A stretch of 64,000 bases of DNA from Micromonospora terminaliae (GCF_009671205.1 NZ_CP045309.1:4030001-4094000); one strand, 5' to 3'. Shown: positions 34,386 through 44,027, counted from the stretch's first letter. The notes: generated from the sequence alone by a model not told the origin. Translations and numbers: made by a program.

Positions 34386-35393
34386 TCAATCCCGGCTGCT
34401 GAACGCCGCGTCGAAGGCGGCGGACGGGGCGTCGAAGGCGAGCCGGCGGACGAACTGGAGCGCCTCGGGGGCGCCGACCAGGCGGTCCATCCCGGCGTCC
34501 TCCCACTCGATCGAGATCGGGCCGGTGTAGCCGATCGCGTTCAACGCGCGGAAGCAGTCCTCCCACGGCACGTCACCGTGGCCCGTGGAGACGAAGTCCC
34601 AGCCCCGCCGCAGGTCCGCCCACGGCAGGTGGGAGGAGAGCCGGCCGCGCCGCCCGTCGCCGGTGCGCACCTTCGCGTCCTTGCAGTCGACGTGGTAGAT
34701 CCGGTCGGCGAAGTCGAAGATGAAGTTGACCGGGTCCAGCTCCTGCCAGACGAAGTGCGACGGGTCCCAGTTCAGCCCGAACGCCGGCCGGTTGCCGATC
34801 GCCTCCAGGGCCCGCTTGGTGGTCCAGTAGTCGTAGGCGATCTCGCTGGGGTGCACCTCGTGGGCGAAGCGCACACCCACCTCGTCGAAGACGTCCAGGA
34901 TCGGGTTCCACCGGTCGGCGAAGTCCTGGTAACCACGTTCGATCATGGCTGGCGGGACCGGCGGGAACATCGCCAGGGTGTGCCAGATCGACGAGCCGGT
35001 GAAGCCGACCACGGTCTTCACCCCGAGCTTCGCGGCCGCCCGGGCGGTGTCCTTCATCTCCTCGGCGGCGCGGCGGCGTACGCCCTCCGGCTCGCCGTCG
35101 CCCCAGATCCGGGCGGGAAGGATGTCCTGGTGCCGCTCGTCGATCGGGTGGTCGCAGACCGCCTGCCCCACGAGGTGGTTGGAGATGGCGAAGACCTGGA
35201 GGTTGTGCTTGGCGAGGGTGGCCCGCTTGCGGTCCACGTACGACTCGTCGGCGAGCGCCTTGTCGACCTCGAAGTGGTCGCCCCAGCAGGCGATCTCCAG
35301 GCCGTCGTAGCCCCACTCGGCGGCGAGCCGGCAGACCTCGTCGAACGGAAGATCGGCCCACTGGCCGGTGAAGAGCGTGATGGGTCGCGCCAT
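34386..35393 (-). CDS. Sugar phosphate isomerase/epimerase (AP2 TIM barrel)
   Basis: 335 aa starting [20 protein letters not shown], with ATG 35393 preceded by GAGAAGGA. The barrel contains [18 protein letters not shown], the metal site region [30 protein letters not shown] and [12 protein letters not shown]. This xylose-isomerase-like class acts on sugars, keto-sugars or inosose. With the Gfo/Idh dehydrogenase it suits a 3-keto glycoside catabolic role. It carries no export signal, so it is cytosolic. Confidence 0.87.
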   Translation of the reverse strand: MARPITLFTGQWADLPFDEVCRLAAEWGYDGLEIACWGDHFEVDKALADESYVDRKRATLAKHNLQVFAISNHLVGQAVCDHPIDERHQDILPARIWGDGEPEGVRRRAAEEMKDTARAAAKLGVKTVVGFTGSSIWHTLAMFPPVPPAMIERGYQDFADRWNPILDVFDEVGVRFAHEVHPSEIAYDYWTTKRALEAIGNRPAFGLNWDPSHFVWQELDPVNFIFDFADRIYHVDCKDAKVRTGDGRRGRLSSHLPWADLRRGWDFVSTGHGDVPWEDCFRALNAIGYTGPISIEWEDAGMDRLVGAPEALQFVRRLAFDAPSAAFDAAFSSRD

Positions 35394-35573
35394 TTGTCCT
35401 TCTCCCCTGTCGTGATCGGGGGATTCCGTAGCGGACCGGGGCGAGGGCGACCGGGTGCGGGCGACCCCGGCGGGCACCGGTGGACGCGGTCGCGTCTGGG
35501 GCCGACGGGTTGCGCCTCCCGCCGGGTCACCGGCCACCTCGCGGTCGCCGCCCTCACTCTAGGTCGGCCGGGC
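35394..35573. other. Upstream region of the isomerase gene
   Basis: No gene is seen. This 180-bp GC-rich stretch carries the promoter region of the isomerase. The shared three-part array present at other sugar promoters is not found here. Confidence 0.5.
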
Positions 35574-35657
35574 CCGGCACGGAAGGCCCGCGACCGTCAG
35601 GCCGGCACGGAAGGCCCGGGACCCTCAGGCCGGCACGGAAGGTCCGCGACCGTCAGG
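35574..35657. repeat. Three tandem 28-bp repeats
   Basis: The unit begins CCGGCACGGAAGGCCCGCGA and repeats at 35574, 35602 and 35630 with a few substitutions. The third copy contains the stop codon of the histidine kinase fragment on the minus strand. There are no spacers, so it is not a CRISPR array. Confidence 0.85.
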
Positions 35658-36147
35658 CCGGCTCCGCCTCGTCCTCCGGGGCCGGCAGCTCGGCGCGGAC
35701 CACCCAGCCGCCCTCGGGGCGCGGCCCGGCGTGCAAGGCGCCGCCGGCCGACTCGGCCCGCGCCCGCAGGCCGGCGACCGGGATGGCGGCCCCGTCGCCG
35801 CGTACCTCGACGGTGAGGCCGGCCGGGTCGTAGCGCAGCCGGACCGCGACGGCCGCGTCCGGCGCGTGGCGGCGGGCGTCGGTCAGCGCCTCCTGGATGA
35901 TCCGGTACGCGGCCACGTCGACCGCGGGCGGCAGCGGGCGGGGCTGGCCGCCCACCCGCCAGCGCACCGGACGGCCGGCGAATTCGTCGATGAGCGCGTC
36001 CAGCCGGGTGAGGCTGGGTGCGGGCCCGGTGGCCGGCGACCGGTCGCGGCGCAGGACGGCGCGCAGCATCTCACCGACGCTCGGGCGCGCCCGGGCGACC
36101 CGACGCCACCGCTCCAGGCGTCCCACAAGGTCACCGTACGGCAGCAC
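35653..36147 (-). CDS. Truncated histidine kinase, ATPase domain only
   Basis: 164 aa consisting essentially of a HATPase_c domain of the NarL-partner kinase type: VDVAAYRIIQEALTDARRHA (N box, with Asp where Asn is usual), then VEVRGDGAAIPV. The membrane sensor and phospho-acceptor His region are absent, and no response regulator is adjacent. It is probably a decayed kinase remnant. The stop lies in the third copy of the tandem repeat. The N box substitution would weaken ATP/Mg binding. Confidence 0.65.
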   Translation of the reverse strand: MLPYGDLVGRLERWRRVARARPSVGEMLRAVLRRDRSPATGPAPSLTRLDALIDEFAGRPVRWRVGGQPRPLPPAVDVAAYRIIQEALTDARRHAPDAAVAVRLRYDPAGLTVEVRGDGAAIPVAGLRARAESAGGALHAGPRPEGGWVVRAELPAPEDEAEPA

Positions 36148-36204
36148 CCCGGCGGCGGACCGGGCGGATCCCGCAGGTCGCCCGGCCCGCCGCCGGCTCG
36201 CCGG

Positions 36205-38304
36205 TCAGGGCAGGATCCACCGCTGGTTCGCCGCGCCGGTGCAGGTCCAGAGGTGTACGGGGGTGCCGTCGGCGGAGTTGTTGCCGGACACGTCCAGGCA
36301 CTTGCCGGACTGCGGGTTGCGCAGGGTGCCGTCGGACTGCGCCGACCAGTTCTGCGCCCCGGTGCCGTTGCACGTCCACAGCTGGATCTTCGTGCCGTCC
36401 GCCGAGCCGCCGCCGGAGACGTCCAGGCACTTGCCCAGCGCCCGCACCGTCGCGCCGGGCGTCACCGTCCAGGTCTGCGCGCTGCTGCCGTTGCAGGTCC
36501 AGAGCTGGATCTGCGTGCCGTCCGCGGTCGCGGCGTTGCGCACGTCGAGGCACTTGCCGGCCAGGCCCCGGACCGGGCCGGTCCCGCTGCCGCCGCCCCG
36601 GACCAGGGTGAAGTCGTCGACGTCGAACAGGCCGGAGCCGGTGCCCGCGAAGGTCAGCCACACCGTCTGGCTGCCGGTCGGCACGCCGGCCAGCGTGGTG
36701 CCGACGTCGGCGAAGGTGGTCCAGCCGCCGGTGTTCGGCACCGCCACCTGGCCGAGCACCGGGCCCGTCGGGGAGCCGGTGCGCAGCTGGAGGGTGCCGC
36801 CGGGGCCGCCGGAGACGACCCGGGCCCGCAGCGCGGTCACCCCGGTCAGGTCGAGCCCCTGGTACGCGGCCCAGTCGCCCGGGTCGACGTACCCCAGGGT
36901 CTGCCCCCCGTTGGCGCCCGCCTTGGTGAACGCGCTGACGCCGCTGGCCGAGCTGAACGCCTCGGCCTGCACGGTGGTGTTCCCGGTCGGGGTGCCGCCC
37001 AGTTCCCTGATCCGGATGTTGCGGAACGAGACGTCGTCGCCGGTGCCGTGGTTCTGGACGCCGATGTGGCCGGCGAGCGAGCGGGCCGGGTCGGTGTTGG
37101 TGAAGTCGTTGATCTTCACTCCGTTGAGGAGGACCTGGAGCCGTTCCCCCTCGACCAGCAGCTCGTAGGTGTTCCACTCCCCCGCCGGGTTGAGCGCCGC
37201 GTCCCGGGCCGGCAGGTCGGCGGACTTGAACGTGTAGACCGCGCCGGTCGTGCGGTCGGGACTGTCGGTCGGGTCGATCTGGATCTCGTAGCCGTTGTCG
37301 ACGGCCGACCACGGGTCGCTCGACGGTGGGAAGCCGATGAAGACGCCGGAGTTGTCGTCGCCGGCCAGCCGCCAGTCGAGCTTCAGCGAGTAGTTGGTGA
37401 ACTGCCGGGCGCTGTACCAGTACAGGCCCATCCCGCCGACCGAGGTGAGGGTGGCGTCGGCGTTGGTGAAGCTGCCCGGCCCGGCCTGCGACCAGCCGGT
37501 GGTGGCGCCGTTGTAGAGCGGCGTGTAGCCGATTTCCGGGCGGCAGTCGGCCTTGGCGCGGCCGGCCGCGTACCGGATGCCGCCGAGCAGGTGGGCGCGG
37601 AACGCGGCGTCGGTGTAGGACGCCTGGGTGTGGCCGCCGCCGGTGTAGAAGGACCGGCCGCCCGCGTACGCCTTGCACCAGGCGTGCGGGTGGTCGCCAC
37701 CCATCGACCCGCCGGAGTACGACGACTCGTCGAGGGTGGCCAGCACGTGGGCGGTGGACCGGGCGTTGGTGCGGTAGTTGTACCACTCGTCGGTGCGGTT
37801 CCAGGTCTGTGGCAGGTGGGCGGTGGCGGCGTGCGCCCGGTCCTCCACCTTCACGTTGGCCGGCTGGATGGCCGGGTGGGACGCGAACCAGGCGCCGACC
37901 AGGTTGCCGTAGAACGGCCAGTCGTACTCGGTGTCGGCGGCGGCGTGCACGCCCACGAAGCCCCCGCCCGCCCCGATGTACGCCTCGAACGCGGTCTGCT
38001 GGGTGGCGTTGAGCACGTCGCCGGTGGTGTTGAGGAAGACCACCGCCTCGTAGCGGGCGAGGTTGGCGGCGGTGAACTGGGCGGCGTCCTCGGTGGCCGT
38101 CACGGTGAAGTTGTTGGCCGCGCCGAGGTCGCGGACGGCCTGGATGCCGGCCGGGATGGCGTCGTGCCGGAAGCCGGCGGTCTTCGAGAAGACCAGCACG
38201 TCGTACGGGGCGTCGGCGGCGGCCGCCGGGGTGGCCGGCGTGGTGCAGGCGAGGGTGGCGAGGACGGCGGTGGCCGCGCCGAGGGCGGTGCGGAGGAGTC
38301 TCAT
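36205..38304 (-). CDS. Secreted ThuA - 3-keto-disaccharide hydrolase - CBM6 - ricin-lectin protein
   Basis: 699 aa with a signal peptide (about residues 1-29). ThuA domain about 33-250 (DVLVFSKTAGFRHDAIPAGI), then a DUF1080/3-keto-disaccharide hydrolase domain about 258-435 (FIGFPPSSDPWSAVDNGYEI), a CBM6-like module about 445-565 and a C-terminal ricin-B beta-trefoil about 572-699 with three GKCLDV repeats. DUF1080 enzymes cleave 3-keto glycosides. The start is 16 bp from the stop of the sugar dehydrogenase gene, so they share a transcript. The ricin module is nearly the same as that of its neighbour. Confidence 0.87.
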   Translation of the reverse strand: MRLLRTALGAATAVLATLACTTPATPAAAADAPYDVLVFSKTAGFRHDAIPAGIQAVRDLGAANNFTVTATEDAAQFTAANLARYEAVVFLNTTGDVLNATQQTAFEAYIGAGGGFVGVHAAADTEYDWPFYGNLVGAWFASHPAIQPANVKVEDRAHAATAHLPQTWNRTDEWYNYRTNARSTAHVLATLDESSYSGGSMGGDHPHAWCKAYAGGRSFYTGGGHTQASYTDAAFRAHLLGGIRYAAGRAKADCRPEIGYTPLYNGATTGWSQAGPGSFTNADATLTSVGGMGLYWYSARQFTNYSLKLDWRLAGDDNSGVFIGFPPSSDPWSAVDNGYEIQIDPTDSPDRTTGAVYTFKSADLPARDAALNPAGEWNTYELLVEGERLQVLLNGVKINDFTNTDPARSLAGHIGVQNHGTGDDVSFRNIRIRELGGTPTGNTTVQAEAFSSASGVSAFTKAGANGGQTLGYVDPGDWAAYQGLDLTGVTALRARVVSGGPGGTLQLRTGSPTGPVLGQVAVPNTGGWTTFADVGTTLAGVPTGSQTVWLTFAGTGSGLFDVDDFTLVRGGGSGTGPVRGLAGKCLDVRNAATADGTQIQLWTCNGSSAQTWTVTPGATVRALGKCLDVSGGGSADGTKIQLWTCNGTGAQNWSAQSDGTLRNPQSGKCLDVSGNNSADGTPVHLWTCTGAANQRWILP

Positions 38305-38320
38305 GTCGTCTCCCGGGTCT

Positions 38321-41155
38321 TCACGGCAGGATCCACTTCTGGTTCGCCGCGCCGGTGCAGGTCCAGAGGTGTACGGGGGTGCTGTCGGCGGAGTTGTTGC
38401 CGGACACGTCGAGGCACTTGCCGGACTGGGGGTTGCGCAGCGTGCCGTCGGCCTGGGCGGACCAGTTCTGCGCGCCGGTGCCGTTGCACGTCCAGAGCTG
38501 GATCTTCGTGCCGTCGGCGGTTGCGCCGCCGGACACGTCCAGGCACTTGCCGAGCGCCCGGACCGTCGAGTCCGGCGTCACGGTCCAGGTCTGCGCCGCG
38601 GTGCCGTTGCAGGTGTAGAGCTGGATCTGGGTGCCGTCGGCGGTCGCGGCGTTGCGCACGTCGAGGCACTTGCCGGCCAGCCCGCGTACTGGACCGGTGC
38701 GGGCCGCGGACGTGGTGAGGGTGAACGAGTCCACGTCGTAGAGCGCGCCCGCGCCGCCCGCGAAGGTGAGGTAGAGGGTGGTGGTGCCGGCGGGCGGGTT
38801 GGCGACCGTGCCGGTCACCGTGGTGAACGTGTCCCACGCCCCGGTCACGGGCACGGTGGCCGAGCCGAGGACCGTGCCGGTCGCCGAGCCCGCCCGGACC
38901 TGGAGAGTGCCGCCCGCTCCGGCCGAGGAGACCCGGGCGCTGAAGCCGGTGACGTTGCCCAGCTGGTAGGGCTCGAACGCGATCCAGTCCCCGTTGTGGA
39001 TGTCACCGACCGTCCTGCCACCCTCGGCGGTCGCCTTGTCGAAGGTGTTGATCCCGGCCGAGGTCCTGAAGTGCTCGGCCTGGCGGTGCCGGGGCTGGAG
39101 GGTGTGCTGCGTGTGCGTGGTCAGGCCGCCGGCGTCGGTGTACTCGGCGTCGAAGATCGCGAAGATGTTCGCGGCGTCGTCGTGTTCGCCGTCGACCGGG
39201 ATGCTGATCGACCCGGTGCAGCCGGTGGCCGAGGTGATCTGGTGGCCGTGCTGGTCGTGGCCCAGCACGTAGGTCATCTTCACCCTGGTGCAGTCGATCG
39301 TGCCGTCCTCCGGGTCGGTGACGGTGATCCGGAACGGCACGGTGTCGCCGAAGGAGAACAGCTGCCCGTTGCCGGGACTGTTCACGGTCACCGTGGGCGC
39401 GGTGTTGCCGACGGTGATGACCACGCTGGCGGTGCCCGTGGCGCCCTGCGGGTCCCGCACGGTGAGCGTGGCGGTGTAGCGGCCGCTGGCCGTGTAGGTG
39501 TGCGACGGGTTGGCCGCCGTCGAGGTGCCGCCGTCGCCGAACGCCCACGCGTACGTGAGCGCGCCGCCCTCCGGGTCGGACGAGCCGGCCGAGGAGAAGG
39601 CGACGGCCAGCGGGGCCGCGCCGGAGGTCCGGTCCGCGGCGGCCCGGGCCACCGGGGCGCGGTTGCCGCCGCCCAGGTAGTCGAAGCGGTACAGCGCCGA
39701 GTTGGCGTCACCGTTGAAGTAGCCGGTGCCGTAGTCGAGCACGTAGTAGGCGCCGTCCGGCCCGAACGCGGAGTCCATCACCTGCTTGCCGGTCCACGGA
39801 AAGGCGTCGATGGTGCCGGGCGAGCCGTCGGCGTTGAGGTGGATGGGCTTGATCCAGCCGCGGCCGAACTCGGTGGCGAAGAACTGCCCGTCGAAGGACT
39901 GCGGAAACTTCGTGGTGGACGGGTTGGCGGCGTCGTACCGGTAGACCGGGCCGGCCATCGGCGACTCGGAGCCGCCGCCGAACTCGGGCGGGCTGCCGGC
40001 GTCGCCCGCGTACCGGATCCAGGCCGGCTTCGCGGCCGGCAGGGTGGCCTGGCCGGTGTTGCGGAAGGAGTTGTTCGTGGGGCCGCCCGTGCAGTTGTAC
40101 TTCGCGCCCGCGGTGCCGGTGGCGAAGTCCCACTCGGCGTAGGTCTCGGCCGCCGTGTTGGTGCCGGTGCAGTACGGCCAGCCGTAGTTGCCCGGCCCGG
40201 TGACCCGGTCGAACTCGACCTGCCCGGACGGGCCGCGCGCCGAGCTGGTGCCGGCGTCCGGGCCGTAGTCGCCGACGTAGACGATGCCGGTGGCCCTGTC
40301 GACGCTCATCCGGAACGGATTGCGGAAGCCCATGGCGTAGATCTCGGGGCGGGTCCTCGCGGTGCCGGCCGGGAAGAGGTTGCCCGCGGGGATCGCGTAC
40401 GAGCCGTCGGCGTTCACCCTGATGCGCAGGATCTTGCCGCGCAGGTCGTTGGTGTTGCCGGCGCTGCGCTGCGCGTCGTACGCGGGGTTGCGGTCGCTCC
40501 GCTCGTCCAGGGGCGCGTAGCCGCCGGAGTCGAACGGGTTGGTGTCGTCGCCGGTGGAGAGGTAGAGGTTGCCGGCGGCGTCGAAGTCGATGTCGCCGCC
40601 CACGTGGCAGCACATGCCCCGGTCGGCGGGCACGTCCAGCACGTCGACCCGGCTGGCCTGGTTGAGGGTGAAGTCGGCGTTGAGGGTGAACCGGGAGAGC
40701 CGGTTGACGCCCCGCCAGGCGGAGAAGTCGCTGCCGGTGGCGGGTGCGTCGCCGGCCGGGGTGGACAGCGGGGGCGCGTAGTAGAGAAAGATCTGCCGGT
40801 TGCTCGCGAAGCCGGGGTCGACCCCCACGCCCTGGAGGCCCTCCTCGTCGTGGCTGTAGACGGGCAGGGTGCCGATGACGGTGGTGACGCCGACGGCGTC
40901 GGTGCGCCGCAGCGTGCCGTTGCGGGCGGTGTGCAGGACCGAGCGGTCGGGCAGCACCGCGAGGGACATGGGCTCGCCGGTCTCGGCCACGCCGCGGGCG
41001 AGTTCGACCTGCTGGAAGTCGCTTGCCTGGATGGGGTGAGCGGACGCGGGGACGGGGGTGGCGGTCAGGCCGACCGCGCCGGCGGCCGCCGCGAGCAGCA
41101 GCGCCGATCCGGCGGGGAGCCATCGTCGGGTGGGGGTGTGGTGGGGGCTGGACAT
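38321..41155 (-). CDS. Secreted PQQ-type sugar dehydrogenase - PKD - CBM6 - ricin-lectin protein
   Basis: 944 aa with an N-terminal export signal (about residues 1-39). The beta-propeller domain (about 45-490) has MGFRNPFRMSVDR and GNYGWPYC as in glucose/sorbosone dehydrogenases. PKD about 495-585 (YAWAFGDGGTSTAANPSHTY), CBM6 about 690-810, ricin-B lectin about 815-944. It is the first gene of a two-gene operon with the ThuA-DUF1080 protein, driven by the promoter at 41360-41388. Probable role: extracellular oxidation of glycosides bound through the lectin and CBM modules. Confidence 0.88.
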   Translation of the reverse strand: MSSPHHTPTRRWLPAGSALLLAAAAGAVGLTATPVPASAHPIQASDFQQVELARGVAETGEPMSLAVLPDRSVLHTARNGTLRRTDAVGVTTVIGTLPVYSHDEEGLQGVGVDPGFASNRQIFLYYAPPLSTPAGDAPATGSDFSAWRGVNRLSRFTLNADFTLNQASRVDVLDVPADRGMCCHVGGDIDFDAAGNLYLSTGDDTNPFDSGGYAPLDERSDRNPAYDAQRSAGNTNDLRGKILRIRVNADGSYAIPAGNLFPAGTARTRPEIYAMGFRNPFRMSVDRATGIVYVGDYGPDAGTSSARGPSGQVEFDRVTGPGNYGWPYCTGTNTAAETYAEWDFATGTAGAKYNCTGGPTNNSFRNTGQATLPAAKPAWIRYAGDAGSPPEFGGGSESPMAGPVYRYDAANPSTTKFPQSFDGQFFATEFGRGWIKPIHLNADGSPGTIDAFPWTGKQVMDSAFGPDGAYYVLDYGTGYFNGDANSALYRFDYLGGGNRAPVARAAADRTSGAAPLAVAFSSAGSSDPEGGALTYAWAFGDGGTSTAANPSHTYTASGRYTATLTVRDPQGATGTASVVITVGNTAPTVTVNSPGNGQLFSFGDTVPFRITVTDPEDGTIDCTRVKMTYVLGHDQHGHQITSATGCTGSISIPVDGEHDDAANIFAIFDAEYTDAGGLTTHTQHTLQPRHRQAEHFRTSAGINTFDKATAEGGRTVGDIHNGDWIAFEPYQLGNVTGFSARVSSAGAGGTLQVRAGSATGTVLGSATVPVTGAWDTFTTVTGTVANPPAGTTTLYLTFAGGAGALYDVDSFTLTTSAARTGPVRGLAGKCLDVRNAATADGTQIQLYTCNGTAAQTWTVTPDSTVRALGKCLDVSGGATADGTKIQLWTCNGTGAQNWSAQADGTLRNPQSGKCLDVSGNNSADSTPVHLWTCTGAANQKWILP

Positions 41156-41359
41156 GCCTCTGCTGTCCCTTCCTGACGCGCGCAGCCTGGATCGGGCGCG
41201 CGTCGCGCCGGATGCCGTGCGGGGATGCTGCGCCGGGCCCGCCGGATGAGGCTCGGTGGGCCGTGACCGCCGGTGGTTGCGGCCGGCCGGCGGTCACCTC
41301 GTCGAGGGTGCCGGGTACGGGCGGGTCACCTCGACGAAACAGCTCTGTGCTTGGGCACG

Positions 41360-41436
41360 ACATTAAGACCTTTCGATGGCCATGTCCATAGCTTCCGCTG
41401 GTTCCGGAACGACTTTCGTCGATGAGTGACAAAAGT
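41360..41436 (-). promoter_or_regulatory. Promoter of the sugar dehydrogenase operon with shared array, copy B
   Basis: On the minus strand: ACTTTTG (41430-41436), 11 bp, CGAAAGT (41412-41418), 17 bp, AAGCTATGG, whose TGG begins the -35 TGGACA (41383-41388). A 17-bp spacer then leads to -10 TAATGT (41360-41365). The two upstream elements sit upstream of the -35, a position more usual for an activator. The remainder of the 41156-41441 gap shows no gene. Confidence 0.7.
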
Positions 41437-41441
41437 TGCCG

Positions 41442-42509
41442 TCAGCGGCGCCGATCCACGGCCCGCGCCGCCAGGTCGGCCAGCGCCGCCCGGGCCGGCT
41501 CCGCCAGCGGCAGCCCGTCCAGCGCGGCCAGCGCCGCGTCGGCCCGGGACCGGATCATCCGCTCCACGGCCGACCGCGCCCCGGAGGCCGCCACGATCCC
41601 GCGTACCTCGGCGGCGCCCGCCGGGTCGAGCGCCGGGTCGCCGACCAGCGCCCGCAACCGCGCCGCCGCGGCCGGCCCGGCAGCCTTCCGGGCCAGCGTC
41701 AGCAGCACGGTCGGCTTGCCCTCCCGCAGGTCGTCCAGGTTGGACTTCCCGGTCACCACCGGGTCACCGAAGACGCCGAGCAGGTCGTCTCGGAGCTGGA
41801 AGGCGTCACCGAGCGGGTCACCGAACCCGGCCAGCGCGGCCACGACGCCCGGGTCCGCCCCGGCCAGCGCGGCGCCGACCTGCACCGGCCGGGTCACCGT
41901 GTACCGGGCCGTCTTGAGCCGGACCACGGCGAGGGCGCTCTCCACCGAGCCGTCCCCGGCCGCGGCCGCCACGTCGAGGTACTCCCCCGCGATGACCTCG
42001 GCGCGCATCCGGGCGAGCAGGGCATGGCCCCGGCGCAGCCGCTCGGAGTCCAGCCCGCACCCGTGGAACATCTGCGCCGACCAGGTGGCACAGAGGTCGC
42101 CGCAGAGCAGGGCCGCCTGCCGGCCGTACGCCTCCGGGTCGCCCCGCCAGCCGGCCCGGGCGTGCCGTTCGGCGAAGACCCGGTGCACGGTGGGCCGGCC
42201 GCGCCGCCGGTCGCTGCGGTCCACGATGTCGTCGTGGATCAGCGCGAAGGCGTGGAACAGCTCCAGCGCCGCCGCGGCCGTCACGATCGGGGTGCCGTCA
42301 CGGCCGCCGAAGCCCCGCCAGCCCCAGTAGCAGAACAGCGGCCGCAGCCGCTTGCCGCCGGCCAGGACGAACCGGCGGAGCACGGTGTGCACGGCGCCCG
42401 TGCCGTCGTCCGGCCGACCCGGCCCGCGCTCGTGCAGGAATGCGGCGAGCGCGGCGTCGAAACGGTCCCGCAGCAGGGCCGGGTCGGTCGGCGCGACGGT
42501 CACGGTCAT
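41442..42509 (-). CDS. Polyprenyl diphosphate synthase
   Basis: 355 aa of the trans-isoprenyl synthase family. GGKRLRP at residues 51-57, the first Asp-rich motif DDIVD at 93-97 and the second region FQLRDDLLGVFGD with GKSNLDDLREGKPTVLL are all conserved. These enzymes condense IPP with allylic diphosphates to make C15-C45 chains. GGGAGG precedes the ATG. It lies 106 bp after the eboB-like gene on the same strand, suggesting it makes the prenyl donor for that pathway. Confidence 0.9.
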   Translation of the reverse strand: MTVTVAPTDPALLRDRFDAALAAFLHERGPGRPDDGTGAVHTVLRRFVLAGGKRLRPLFCYWGWRGFGGRDGTPIVTAAAALELFHAFALIHDDIVDRSDRRRGRPTVHRVFAERHARAGWRGDPEAYGRQAALLCGDLCATWSAQMFHGCGLDSERLRRGHALLARMRAEVIAGEYLDVAAAAGDGSVESALAVVRLKTARYTVTRPVQVGAALAGADPGVVAALAGFGDPLGDAFQLRDDLLGVFGDPVVTGKSNLDDLREGKPTVLLTLARKAAGPAAAARLRALVGDPALDPAGAAEVRGIVAASGARSAVERMIRSRADAALAALDGLPLAEPARAALADLAARAVDRRR

Positions 42510-42615
42510 GGCGCCTCCCGGGCCGCCCGTGCCGGGCAGATCCCGAGCCGGTCGGTATCCATGGCTGACAATACCGCGCGTGCCGGTCCCGTCACCTCCA
42601 CCGGACAGCCCCGGT

Positions 42616-43428
42616 TCAGACGCGAGGCCCCGCGAGGTCGGCGAGGTCCAGCCGGCCGGACTGGCCGTAGAACTCGACCGGGTTGCGCCACAGCACCCGG
42701 TCCACGTCGTCCTCGGTGAACCCGGCGAGCAGCATGGCCTCCCCGGTGGCCCGGGTGAGCAGCGGATCCGAGCGGCCCCAGTCGGCCGACGAGTTGACCA
42801 GCATCCGCTCGGTCCCGTACGCCCGCAGCAGCTCGACCATCCGCGGCGGCGTCATCGTCTCGGCGTAGATGGAGAATCCGAGCCAGCAGCCGGTGTCCCG
42901 GACCAGCCGCACGGTGACCTCGTTCAGGTGGTCGACCAGCACCCGCCCGGGGTCGATGCCGGACTCGGCGACCACCGCGAGGGTGCGCTCGACCCCACGC
43001 GCCTTGTCCCGCAGCGGTGTGTGCACGAGGGCGGGCAGGTCGTGTGCCACGGCCAGGGCGAGCTGCCCGGCGAAGGCGGCGTCCTCGGCCGGCGTCATCG
43101 AGTCGTAGCCGATCTCGCCGACCGCCACGACACCGTCCTTGTCGAGGTACCGCGGGAGCACGTCGAGCACCGGGTGGCAGCGCGGGTCGTTGGCCTCCCT
43201 CGGGTTCAGGGCCACGGTGGCGTGGTGCCGGACCCCGAACTGGCCGGCCCGGAACGGCTCCCAGCCGAGCAGCGAGTCGAAGTAGTCCACGAAGGTGTCC
43301 ACGCTGGTCCGCGGCTGGCCCAGCCAGAACGCCGGCTCCACCACGGCACGCACCCCGGCGGCGGCCATCCGCTCGTAGTCGTCGGTGGTCCGGGACGTCA
43401 TGTGGATGTGCGGGTCGAAGATGCGCAT
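42616..43428 (-). CDS. TatD-family hydrolase, EboB-like
   Basis: 270 aa amidohydrolase TIM barrel beginning MRIFDPHIHMTSRTT, with the metal-binding HIH and later GEIGYDS, LPALVHTPL and NSSADWGRSD. The start shares one base with the stop of the preceding EboA-type gene (TGATG), so they are coupled. In ebo clusters (eustigmatophyte/bacterial operon) EboB is the TatD-like member. The substrate is unknown. Confidence 0.82.
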   Translation of the reverse strand: MRIFDPHIHMTSRTTDDYERMAAAGVRAVVEPAFWLGQPRTSVDTFVDYFDSLLGWEPFRAGQFGVRHHATVALNPREANDPRCHPVLDVLPRYLDKDGVVAVGEIGYDSMTPAEDAAFAGQLALAVAHDLPALVHTPLRDKARGVERTLAVVAESGIDPGRVLVDHLNEVTVRLVRDTGCWLGFSIYAETMTPPRMVELLRAYGTERMLVNSSADWGRSDPLLTRATGEAMLLAGFTEDDVDRVLWRNPVEFYGQSGRLDLADLAGPRV

Positions 43429-44027
43429 CAGGCCTCCCGGGCGCCGAGCCGGTCGAGCAGGTCGGCGGCGTCGGCCGGCATGCTCCGGCCGGCCGCGTGC
43501 CGCTCCTCGGCGAGCCCGGCCAGCATGGCGGCCAGCTCGCCGTCGGCCCGGCCGGCCAGGTCGTCGACGACGGCCAGCGGCACGCCGGTGAAGACGCACT
43601 TCAGCACGGCCTGCCGCCAGGCCGGCTGTTCGAGGTGCCGGGCGTAGGGGCCGAGCGCGGCGGCCAGCAGCCGGGTGTCGTCGGTGCGGATCGCGTCGTG
43701 CAGCAGCGGCACGCACTCCGCCCCGATGGGCAGCAGCGGCAGGGCCCGCAGCACGGCCCGCTTCTCGGCGGCGTCGCCGTACCGGTAGAGCGCCTCGGCC
43801 GCCGCGGCGTGGCCGGCGGGCAGGGCGGTGAGCAGCAGCGCCCGGGCGGCCTCGTCGACGGTCCAGCCGGGCGGGTCGGGCAGCGGCCCCCGGCCGCACC
43901 TGCGGGCCGCGCCGGCGAACAGCCGCGGGATCGCCGCGGGATCGGTCGCGACGCGGCGCAGGGCCGCGTCCAGCCACCGCGGATCGGGTACGCCCCGCAG
44001 CGCGGCGCGCAGTCGGTCGGGTGTCAT
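43428..44027 (-). CDS. EboA domain protein
   Basis: 199 aa helical protein with the typical EboA region GWTVDEAARALLLTALPA and VLKCVFTGVPLAVVDDLAGR near the C-terminus. The function of EboA is not known. AGGGGAG precedes the ATG at 44027. The ebo pathway is associated with prenylation and export of precursor compounds in bacteria; eboC-F are not recognised here. Confidence 0.8.
   Translation of the reverse strand: MTPDRLRAALRGVPDPRWLDAALRRVATDPAAIPRLFAGAARRCGRGPLPDPPGWTVDEAARALLLTALPAGHAAAAEALYRYGDAAEKRAVLRALPLLPIGAECVPLLHDAIRTDDTRLLAAALGPYARHLEQPAWRQAVLKCVFTGVPLAVVDDLAGRADGELAAMLAGLAEERHAAGRSMPADAADLLDRLGAREA

Noticed and set aside
35574..35657. CRISPR-like array
   Set aside because: Three repeats are adjacent with no spacers and no cas genes are nearby.
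38063..41176. Long plus-strand frame of about 1037 codons
   Set aside because: It is antisense to the sugar dehydrogenase gene and has no recognisable domains. GC-rich codon bias creates such shadows.
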